DNA of 9,480 nucleotides, taken from positions 1 through 9,480 of the forward strand of contig DATJPS010000024.1 in assembly GCA_035506255.1 (NCBI GenBank), in the 5' to 3' direction. The position numbers and the translations under genes were made by a program. Every line of letters starts with the position of its first letter. Position 1 is the stretch's first letter. Shown here one piece after another: positions 1 to 5,712 of the stretch. Under the pieces are notes generated by a model, which made no database searches, was not told where the DNA came from, and was given only the letters and a program-made list of their open reading frames with translations. The DNA comes from CAIYXV01 sp035506255 (lineage in GTDB: Bacteria; Margulisbacteria; WOR-1; XYC2-FULL-46-14; WPAF01).

Positions 1-146
1 AAATGATTATTTTATCATCATTGATGTAACTAAGAGCCCGAGACAAGGCTGGCTACCGATAAATGCATGGAATTGGATAAATACATATAACAAGTAATTG
101 ATATTTTCTGATTGAAATTACCTTCCCATCACGCCGACAACATTTC

Positions 147-1067
147 ATGAGTATTGCAACTGTTGGGTCGCGCGTCGTTTCGATCGCCAACCAGATGCAG
201 GGAAAGTTCCTGCCGCAGAATTACGGTTATGCCAACGCCATCCGCACCGGGTACTTAGAAGCCGATAACGGACGGCTTACCATCAAGACCGTTTCCCTCA
301 CACCGGACAAGCCGCTCCCGTTCTATACCTGCGATTCGGCCAGCCACTTTGCCGCGCTCGAACTGCAGAAAGAAGGGATCCGTGCCTCCATCGCCGATAT
401 CGCCATCCCCATCCACCCGGTCCAGGATTACGGCAATTTTACCCACAAGCTCTGCCTGGCCCACGACGGTGATCAGAGCTTCATGATGGGCCTGGCCACC
501 CCGGTCGACCGCTTTCTGGGGATCAATCCCTGCGCGCTCGTGGACGACGTCCCCTGGGCCAAATATCATCTTAACAGCGTCATCAAAGCTTCCCCCAGCC
601 TGCTCAATGCCCGCATCTACGAACATCCTTCGTGGAATTTGATGGGGATCGACGTCATGATCCGGCCGCTGCTCGCCGCCAACCTCCCCGACGGACGGCT
701 GGCCATCGCCGACATCGGGATGGGCTCCAGTCACGGCATTTTTTATCTGATGCTGGTCGCCCGCATCATGCGGTTCGACCCCGATGCCCCGAAGATCACG
801 GTGGAATGGAACGACAATCTCTTTTTGCGCTTCCCCGTCAACGATCTTCCGCTGATCAGGAACACGGTGTCGCGCTTAAAAAGCGACCCTACCGCCGCCC
901 GGGACGCGCTCCGGAAGTTCGGCTTCATCGAGACCGAGAACCACATAGTGCAATATAGATCGGACGATCCGGGGAACGAACTGATCGCCCAGGCCTGGCC
1001 ATCCATGGTCGAGTTCATCGCCAAGCTCCCCGCCGGGGATATCCAGAAACAGCTGGGTGGGAAGTAA
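147..1067 (+). CDS. Uncharacterised protein, tandem paralog A (possible Cys-His-Asp enzyme)
   Basis: I do not recognise the family of this 306-residue protein. It has no signal peptide or membrane segment, so it is probably cytoplasmic. It is clearly paralogous to the next gene, with roughly half of residues identical over nearly the full length. Shared blocks are QGKFLPQNYGYANAI (18-32), PLPFYTCDSASHFAA (56-70), HK-CLA (100-105), GLATP-DRFLGINP (115-128), an EHP-W-L-GID-M-RPL stretch (159-175), NLPDGRLA (179-186), WNDN (221-224) and a C-terminal DIQK-LGG. Cys62, His100 and Asp121 are conserved and follow the order and approximate spacing of transglutaminase-like catalytic triads; that is an inference, not a domain match. 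The ATG at 147 has no Shine-Dalgarno site. It is kept because the frame is closed upstream by a stop at 99-101 and has no ATG, GTG or TTG in between. Met17 is a less likely alternative because it sits against the start of the conserved block. It is probably co-transcribed with paralog B. Confidence 0.88.
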   Translation: MSIATVGSRVVSIANQMQGKFLPQNYGYANAIRTGYLEADNGRLTIKTVSLTPDKPLPFYTCDSASHFAALELQKEGIRASIADIAIPIHPVQDYGNFTHKLCLAHDGDQSFMMGLATPVDRFLGINPCALVDDVPWAKYHLNSVIKASPSLLNARIYEHPSWNLMGIDVMIRPLLAANLPDGRLAIADIGMGSSHGIFYLMLVARIMRFDPDAPKITVEWNDNLFLRFPVNDLPLIRNTVSRLKSDPTAARDALRKFGFIETENHIVQYRSDDPGNELIAQAWPSMVEFIAKLPAGDIQKQLGGK

Positions 1068-1073
1068 CCGCAA

Positions 1074-1979
1074 ATGATCTCTCACACCGCCGCCGTGGCC
1101 GAACATCTACAGGGCAAGTTCCTGCCGCAGAACTACGGCTATGCCAACGCCATACACGACGGGCTGATCAAACTGGAGAACGACCGGCTTACGGTCAAGA
1201 CCCCTTCGCTTTCCATCGACCAGCCGCTCCCGTTCTACACCTGCGATTCGGCCAGCCACTTTGCCGCACGTGAACTGATGAGCCTGGGGATCGGATCGGC
1301 CGTGGTCGAGCTCAACATCCCCCTGCTCCCTCCCGGCGAGAACGGCACCCTGGGACATAAAGTGTGCCTCGCCGTGGAAAACGAACGCGACTACGTCGTG
1401 GGACTGGCGACACCGATCGACCGCTTTTTGGGGATCAATCCCAGCGCCTCCCTTAACGAGGCGCCTTGGCTGGACCGCTACTTCAGCGTCGCCACCAACC
1501 CGTTCAAGCACGGTTTTGAATCGCGCATCTTCGAACATCCGTTCTGGCGGCTCCGCGGGATAGATACGATGGTCCGCCCGCTGGCGGCCGAAAACCTGCC
1601 CGACGGCCGCCTGGCCCTGGCCGAACTGGGGATCGGATCGGCGCATGACTACCTGTACATGGCGCTGGTGGCGCGTATCTTGAGATTCGACCCGGCTTCT
1701 TACGGCGCGGAAGTGCAGTGGAACGATAATGTCTACTTAAAATTGCCGCTGACCGAACTGGAGATGATAAAAAATTACGTGGCCCAGATAGCGGACAACC
1801 CCGCCGCGGCCAGGGAACTGCTGTACAAACTTGACGCCGTAAGTTACGAGCACATTATTTTCAATACCAGCCTCGACCAGCAGGGTCGCAACCTGATCTC
1901 CAGAGGCTGGTCGAGCGTGGTCGAATTTCTGTCCAAGCTCCCGGCCCTCGATATCCAGAAGGCGCTGGGAGGGCGTTGA
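1074..1979 (+). CDS. Uncharacterised protein, tandem paralog B (possible Cys-His-Asp enzyme)
   Basis: This 301-residue protein is the second copy of the tandem pair and starts 6 nt after paralog A stops, so the two are almost certainly one transcript. Its function is unknown. The conserved Cys57 (in FYTCDSASHFAA), His95 (GHKVCLA) and Asp116 (ATPIDRFLG) keep exactly the spacing of paralog A (38 and 21 residues). Conserved aromatic, Pro and Gly residues continue to the C-terminal DIQKALGGR, so both copies look intact and under selection. The N-terminus is shorter than in A: the QGKFLPQNYGYANAI block begins at residue 13. There is no signal peptide or transmembrane helix. The GGTGGGAAG stretch at the end of gene A is a weak, rather distant ribosome-binding candidate; translational coupling is plausible. 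I see no clear terminator in the AT-rich 127 bp that follow. Confidence 0.88.
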   Translation: MISHTAAVAEHLQGKFLPQNYGYANAIHDGLIKLENDRLTVKTPSLSIDQPLPFYTCDSASHFAARELMSLGIGSAVVELNIPLLPPGENGTLGHKVCLAVENERDYVVGLATPIDRFLGINPSASLNEAPWLDRYFSVATNPFKHGFESRIFEHPFWRLRGIDTMVRPLAAENLPDGRLALAELGIGSAHDYLYMALVARILRFDPASYGAEVQWNDNVYLKLPLTELEMIKNYVAQIADNPAAARELLYKLDAVSYEHIIFNTSLDQQGRNLISRGWSSVVEFLSKLPALDIQKALGGR

Positions 1980-2100
1980 ACAAAGTCATCTGCAGACAAA
2001 GCAATAGCGAAATATATTTGATTTAATGATTCAAACGGACCCAGGATCAACAATATCCGCTCATCCATTCTTCATCCGTTGATAGCCAGTTCCCAATTAA

Positions 2101-2130
2101 AGGATGCTACTTGAACGGATTGGGCATCCT
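2101..2130 (-). terminator. Weak candidate terminator hairpin for the small minus-strand gene
   Basis: AGGATGC at 2101-2107 and GCATCCT at 2124-2130 form a perfect 7-bp inverted repeat with a 16-nt loop. Read on the minus strand, the hairpin covers the last codons and stop of the small gene and is followed by TTTAATT. The T-run is short and the stem only moderately GC-rich, so this is a weak intrinsic-terminator candidate. Confidence 0.3.
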
Positions 2131-2406
2131 AAGCTCAAATGTGGTCCCGTTAGCTGTTTGCTTTACCGAACCCGGCACGACCTCGAACTCTTTTCCGTCA
2201 GGATGCTGCTTCAGCATCTTATTTATCTGATCCTCGGACTTTTTCCCTGCCGCCCATCCATCAAAATGGTCCTTACTGTTCAAGATCGTGTCTCTCCACA
2301 CGCCGGTGGAATCGATCTGTTGGAATCCTTTTGGCGGATTGGCCGCGGCCGCTATCCCGGACATCCCCTGCGCGCCTTTCATCCCGCCCAAACCTTCAAT
2401 GCCCAT
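2107..2406 (-). CDS. Small uncharacterised protein, 99 aa
   Basis: I do not recognise this small protein. Residues 1-18 are rich in Gly and Met (MGIEGLGGMKGAQGMSGI) and probably flexible. From about residue 27 the sequence looks like a small folded domain (GFQQIDSTGVWRDTILNSK, then DHFDGW, a short basic helix QINKMLKQHP, and a strand-like tail ending MPNPFK). There is no transmembrane helix or classical Sec signal. The gene call is strong despite its size: AAGGAGG lies 7 nt before the ATG, and a TTGACA/TATAAT promoter lies just upstream. The overlapping plus-strand reading frame (2104-2409) has no such signals. It lies downstream of the AlkD-type gene on the same strand, but with its own promoter, so it is likely expressed independently and perhaps at a high level. 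Confidence 0.75.
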   Translation of the reverse strand: MGIEGLGGMKGAQGMSGIAAAANPPKGFQQIDSTGVWRDTILNSKDHFDGWAAGKKSEDQINKMLKQHPDGKEFEVVPGSVKQTANGTTFELRMPNPFK

Positions 2407-2413
2407 TAAAACC

Positions 2414-2420
2414 CCTCCTT
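2414..2420 (-). promoter_or_regulatory. Strong Shine-Dalgarno site
   Basis: AAGGAGG on the minus strand, 7 nt before the ATG at 2406. It fixes the start of the 99-aa gene and is the only textbook Shine-Dalgarno sequence I found in the window. Confidence 0.8.
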
Positions 2421-2440
2421 ATTAAGAACCGATCCAAAAA

Positions 2441-2469
2441 ATATTATATCCCCCGGGAACCGCTGTCAA
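2441..2469 (-). promoter_or_regulatory. Sigma70-type promoter of the 99-aa gene
   Basis: On the minus strand a perfect TTGACA (2469-2464) is followed by TATAAT (2448-2443) with a 15-nt spacer, or by the overlapping TAATAT (2446-2441) with the preferred 17-nt spacer. Transcription would start near 2435, giving a leader of about 30 nt that contains the Shine-Dalgarno site. The promoter sits in the 69-bp gap after the AlkD-type gene. Confidence 0.65.
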
Positions 2470-2475
2470 TGCTTA

Positions 2476-3129
2476 TCAGCGCCCCATTAATTCCCTGAGC
2501 GCGTCCTTCCCGTTCCACCGCGCGGCGGGAGAATCGCTTGCCGAAAGTCTACGGGCAAGATCGATCGCCGTCTTCTTTAATCCCGGACGCTTCTTCCCGA
2601 TCTGCCTCAACGCCCAGTTGACCGCTTTCCTGACGAAGTTGCGCTCGTCGGCGGAATGCTTTTCGATCAGCTTGAAGAACGGGAGGAGCCGGGCGTCGGG
2701 CGAGACCTTGTCGTGCACCCCCAGCGACGCCATCATCGCGAATCCGGCGCGTTTTACGAATTCCCGCTTATCGTTCGCCCACTTTTTCGCCTTCTGGTAC
2801 GCGTATGGCGTGCGGTCGAACAGGTTCATTATCACCTGGTCGCAAATGTCCCACGAATCGAAATCCTTGACCCAGCTTTCCATTTGCGTTGCCGTCACCT
2901 GCTTGTGGTCGTCGATGAACCCGGCCAAAAGCCGCGCTTCGTGGATGCCGCTTTTCCAAAGCTCCCCCGCCAGCTTATGGTCCTTCCCGATCTTTTTTGC
3001 CAGCGAGCGGAGGATGGGAATGCTTATGCCGAGAGTATTTTTTGAGCTGATCCCGAACCTTGCCATCCCTTCGATGTTCTTGGGGTTACGCTGTTCCTTG
3101 AGCCGGGCGATCACTTCTTTGGAGTTCAT
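2476..3129 (-). CDS. AlkD-type DNA alkylation repair protein (HEAT-like DNA glycosylase)
   Basis: This belongs to the DNA alkylation repair (AlkD) family of all-helical HEAT-like-repeat glycosylases, which remove N3- and N7-alkylated bases without flipping them out. Family hallmarks are MARFGI near the N-terminus, HEARLLAGFIDD, DFDSWDICDQV, REFVKRAGFAMMA and DERNFVRKAVNWALRQIGK. Numbered from the ATG at 3129 (217 aa), Trp93, Asp97 and Trp172 align with the lesion-contacting Trp109, Asp113 and Trp187 known from Bacillus cereus AlkD, and Arg127 probably matches its conserved Arg, so the enzyme should be active. Start choice: an upstream in-frame ATG at 3162 would add 11 residues (MIKADDIISGN). 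I prefer 3129 because the family usually begins there and because an extended -10 element lies between the two ATGs. Neither ATG has a good Shine-Dalgarno site. The gene is divergent from metH. Confidence 0.9.
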   Translation of the reverse strand: MNSKEVIARLKEQRNPKNIEGMARFGISSKNTLGISIPILRSLAKKIGKDHKLAGELWKSGIHEARLLAGFIDDHKQVTATQMESWVKDFDSWDICDQVIMNLFDRTPYAYQKAKKWANDKREFVKRAGFAMMASLGVHDKVSPDARLLPFFKLIEKHSADERNFVRKAVNWALRQIGKKRPGLKKTAIDLARRLSASDSPAARWNGKDALRELMGR

Positions 3130-3139
3130 ATTGCCGGAT

Positions 3140-3148
3140 ATTATATCA
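3140..3148 (-). promoter_or_regulatory. Extended -10 element for the AlkD-type gene
   Basis: On the minus strand TGATATAAT (TGn plus a perfect TATAAT at 3145-3140) lies 10 nt before the ATG at 3129. No recognisable -35 is present, which extended -10 promoters can do without. The predicted 5' leader is only a few nt, so no Shine-Dalgarno site would fit. Confidence 0.45.
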
Positions 3149-3174
3149 TCCGCTTTAATCATTTGCCTGCCGGG

Positions 3175-3183
3175 TGATATAAT
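3175..3183 (+). promoter_or_regulatory. Extended -10 element for metH, predicting a leaderless mRNA
   Basis: TGATATAAT (TGn plus a perfect TATAAT at 3178-3183) lies exactly 6 nt before the metH ATG at 3190. With standard spacing, transcription begins at the A of the ATG. The -35 candidate (TTAATC, 17-nt spacer) is poor. The same 9-mer occurs on the opposite strand 30 bp away for the divergent gene. Confidence 0.5.
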
Positions 3184-3189
3184 TCAGGC

Positions 3190-5631
3190 ATGAACAGATT
3201 CCTCAAAGAACTCAAGACCCGCGTACTGGTAATGGACGGCGCCATGGGGACCATTCTCATGAACAACGGCGTCCGGCCGGAGGAAGGGTTCGACCTCCAG
3301 GTGCTAAAGCGCCCGGACCTGGTCCGTTCCATCCACCGCGCCTACGTCAACGCCGGTGCCGATATCATCGAGACCTGCACCTTCGGCGCCAACCGGATCA
3401 AACTGGAAGACTATTCCGCCGGAGACAAGGTCATTGAGATAAATACGGCCGCGGTGACGCTGGCGCTCGAAGCGGCGGGCGGCCGCGCGTTCGTCTGCGG
3501 CTCCATCGGCCCGCTCGGCAAGTTCGTCCGCCCCATGGGCGAAGTATCATTCGATGAAGCGGTAAAAGCGTTCGCCGAACAGGCGATGGCGCTCGAATCG
3601 GCCGGCGCCGACTGCCTGTCGGTAGAGACAATCTCCGACCTGCAGGAAATGCGCGCCGCGGTCATCGCGATAAAACAGAGCACCAAGCTCCCGGTCATCG
3701 CCAGCCTGACCTACGACGAGAACGGCCTCACCGTATTCGGCACCCCGCCCGAAGCGGCGGTGGCGGTGCTCGAAGCGCTGGGCGCCGATGTGATCGCCGC
3801 CAACTGCTCCACCGGCCCCGAAGGCTTGCTCAAGATCGCTAAGAGATATCTGGCCGTAACTAAACTCCCGGTGATGGTGATGCCCAACGCCGGCATGCCG
3901 GTAATAGAGAACGACCGCGCGGTCTATAAGATGACGCCGGAAAAGTTCGCGCCCTTCGCCAATAAATTCGCGAAGCTCGGCGTTTCGATCATCGGCGGCT
4001 GCTGCGGAACTACGCCGGAACATATCGCAGAGATAAGATCCCAAATCCGAAATCCGAGATCCGAAATAAATATAAAACCAAAAACAAATACTTCGATATT
4101 CGCCTCCCGTTCAAAGGTGATCGAGGTCAAGACGGGAGACCTGCTCGCCATCGGCGAACGGATCAACCCCACCGGGAAAAAGCTGATGAAGGAAGATATC
4201 CGGGAAGGGAAGTTCTCTATCATCCGCGAAGAAGCGGTATCGCAGACCAAAGCCGGCGCCGGACTGCTGGAGTGCAACATCAGCGTGCCGGAGGCGGACG
4301 ACAAAGCCAACATGATGCAGGCGATCGACATCATTTCCGGCGCTTCCCCCCTTCCCCTTTCCATCGACTCCCCCGATCCGGAAGTGCTGGAAGCGGGATT
4401 GAAGGAATTTTGCGGAAAAGCGCTGCTCAATTCGGTCAACGGTAAAAAAGAGAGCATTGACCGCGTGATCACGCTCGCCAAAAAGTACGGCGCGGCAATC
4501 ATCGCGCTGGCGCTTGACGAAAAGGGCCTGCCAAAGACGGTGGCGGAAAAGGTCTCGATCGCGGAACGGATCATAACCGCCGCCGACCGGGCCGGGATCC
4601 CGCGGAGCGATATCTATGTCGACGCACTGGTGCTGACCGCCGGAGTGAGCGTCGACGACAGCCTGGAAACGCTCAAAACGGTTCCGGTGATAAAAAAGAA
4701 GTTCGGCGTAAAGACCAGCCTGGGAATAAGCAATGTTTCCCACGGCCTTCCCGGCCGGGCAAAGATCAACGCGCTTTACCTAAAGCTGGCGATGCTGGCC
4801 GGGCTCGACGCGGCGATAGTCGACGTCACCAGCCCGGAAATAAAAAAAGCGCTCAAAGAGCAGAAGGAACTGCTCAAGGGCGACCGGAAGAAAAAGACCG
4901 AAAAGCTGACCGCGCTGTTCAGGAAGGAGATCGACAAGGCCCGTACTTTGCCCAAAATAAAAGAAGAAGAAAAACTGGCGGCAAAAAAGAGCGGGGTTTT
5001 CTCCGGACCGGCCGACATCAGGCGCGCGGTGATAAGCGGCGACGAAGCGACGGTCCGTTCGTTCACCCAAACCGCGCTGGAAAAAGGCTTTGGCCCCCAA
5101 AAGATCATCGACGAGGCGCTGGTGCCGGGGATGGAAACGGTGGGCGAACGGTTCTCGAAAAAGATCTATTTCCTCCCGCAGGTGCTCTCCTCCGCCGCCG
5201 CCATGACCGCCGGATTCGAGCTGTGCAAGGCAAGGATACCGAAAGAGAACGCGCGCTACGCGGGAAAGGTCCTGATCGCCACCGTCCGTGGCGACATCCA
5301 CGACATCGGCAAGAACATCGTCAAGATGATGTTGGAGAACCAGGGGTTCGAAGTGGTCGACCTGGGAAAGGACGTCCCGCCGGAAAAGATCATCGAAGCC
5401 GCGAAGCGCGAAAAGCCGAACGCCGTCGCGCTGTCCGCCCTGCTCACCACCACCATGCTGGAAATGAAGGTGGTCAAAGAAGCGCTGGCTCAGGCAGGTT
5501 TGAACGTCCCGCTGATCGTCGGCGGCGCGGTGGTGACCAGCGACTATGCGGAACGGATCGGCGCTTCGTTCGGGGCCGACGCGGCGCAGGCGGTAACGCT
5601 CGCCAAAAAGATCATCAAAGCCGCAAAATAA
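3190..5631 (+). CDS. metH: Cobalamin-dependent methionine synthase, short form without AdoMet reactivation domain
   Basis: Transfers the methyl group of methyltetrahydrofolate to homocysteine through cobalamin, in the cytoplasm. The domains run in MetH order. The homocysteine domain (about 5-282) starts with LVMDGAMGT and has Zn-ligand cysteines Cys206 (ANCSTGP) and Cys271/Cys272 (GGCCGT). The pterin domain (about 310-580) has GERINPTGK (322-330), SIDSPDPEVLEAGLK (391-405) and SNVSHGLPGR (514-523). A B12 cap domain (about 605-685) is followed by the B12-binding domain (about 692-813) with GDIHDIGKN, where His704 is the lower axial cobalt ligand, then SALLTT and VGGA. At 813 aa it ends after the B12 domain, whereas E. 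coli MetH is about 1,230 aa; the AdoMet-binding activation domain is absent, as in Thermotoga-type enzymes, so reactivation must come from another protein. Two oddities: the usual LDVN of the pterin site reads LECN (360-363), and the linker at 283-294 is encoded by a 7-bp tandem repeat. There is no Shine-Dalgarno site; see the leaderless promoter just upstream. Confidence 0.95.
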   Translation: MNRFLKELKTRVLVMDGAMGTILMNNGVRPEEGFDLQVLKRPDLVRSIHRAYVNAGADIIETCTFGANRIKLEDYSAGDKVIEINTAAVTLALEAAGGRAFVCGSIGPLGKFVRPMGEVSFDEAVKAFAEQAMALESAGADCLSVETISDLQEMRAAVIAIKQSTKLPVIASLTYDENGLTVFGTPPEAAVAVLEALGADVIAANCSTGPEGLLKIAKRYLAVTKLPVMVMPNAGMPVIENDRAVYKMTPEKFAPFANKFAKLGVSIIGGCCGTTPEHIAEIRSQIRNPRSEINIKPKTNTSIFASRSKVIEVKTGDLLAIGERINPTGKKLMKEDIREGKFSIIREEAVSQTKAGAGLLECNISVPEADDKANMMQAIDIISGASPLPLSIDSPDPEVLEAGLKEFCGKALLNSVNGKKESIDRVITLAKKYGAAIIALALDEKGLPKTVAEKVSIAERIITAADRAGIPRSDIYVDALVLTAGVSVDDSLETLKTVPVIKKKFGVKTSLGISNVSHGLPGRAKINALYLKLAMLAGLDAAIVDVTSPEIKKALKEQKELLKGDRKKKTEKLTALFRKEIDKARTLPKIKEEEKLAAKKSGVFSGPADIRRAVISGDEATVRSFTQTALEKGFGPQKIIDEALVPGMETVGERFSKKIYFLPQVLSSAAAMTAGFELCKARIPKENARYAGKVLIATVRGDIHDIGKNIVKMMLENQGFEVVDLGKDVPPEKIIEAAKREKPNAVALSALLTTTMLEMKVVKEALAQAGLNVPLIVGGAVVTSDYAERIGASFGADAAQAVTLAKKIIKAAK
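4036..4070 (+). repeat. Heptamer tandem repeat inside the metH linker
   Basis: Five consecutive 7-bp units: AGATCCC, AAATCCG, AAATCCG, AGATCCG, AAATAAA. It is AT-richer than the surrounding gene and is translated as RSQIRNPRSEIN (residues 283-294) between the homocysteine and pterin domains. Since 7 is not a multiple of 3, three units read as seven codons. The insert is followed by an AT-rich, Lys/Asn/Thr-rich stretch before normal MetH sequence resumes at ASRSKVIEV. Confidence 0.8.
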
Positions 5632-5635
5632 TCAA

Positions 5636-5670
5636 ATTACGGATTACGCATTACGGATCACGCATCTCGA
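5636..5670 (+). repeat. Heptamer tandem repeat between metH and the efflux operon
   Basis: Five consecutive 7-bp units: ATTACGG, ATTACGC, ATTACGG, ATCACGC, ATCTCGA, starting 4 nt after the metH stop codon and decaying toward the promoter of the next gene. It has the same period and length as the array within metH but a different unit. It forms no strong hairpin, so it is not an obvious terminator, and I see no other terminator for metH. Confidence 0.75.
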
Positions 5671-5677
5671 TTCCTCT

Positions 5678-5706
5678 TTGATTTCCCCCTCTTTTTGAGA
5701 TAGAAT
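5678..5706 (+). promoter_or_regulatory. Promoter of the efflux operon, predicting a leaderless mRNA
   Basis: TTGATT (5678-5683) and TAGAAT (5701-5706) are separated by the ideal 17 nt and match 4/6 and 5/6 of the -35 and -10 consensus. Exactly 6 nt separate the -10 from the ATG at 5713, so the predicted start of transcription is the A of the start codon. No Shine-Dalgarno sequence is present, which fits. Confidence 0.6.
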
Positions 5707-5712
5707 ATCCCC

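Noticed and set aside
1..146. Promoter or riboswitch in the AT-rich leader before paralog A
   Set aside because: There is a -10-like TATAAC at 86-91 but no -35 at a proper distance, and TTGATA at 98-103 has no -10. The stretch around 35-60 (GGCTGGCTACCGAT) faintly resembles the end of a c-di-GMP riboswitch, but the rest of the conserved core is missing.
2046..2083. Inverted repeat ATCAAC/GTTGAT after paralog B as a terminator
   Set aside because: Only 6 bp, AT-rich, with a 26-nt loop and no T-run; likely chance.
2104..2409. Plus-strand frame of 101 codons over the small gene
   Set aside because: No ribosome-binding site or promoter, whereas the minus-strand frame has both.
3127..5631. Functional link between the AlkD-type repair gene and metH through methyl metabolism
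   Set aside because: Adjacency in divergent orientation at one locus is too little evidence; no shared regulator or operator is visible beyond the two -10 elements.
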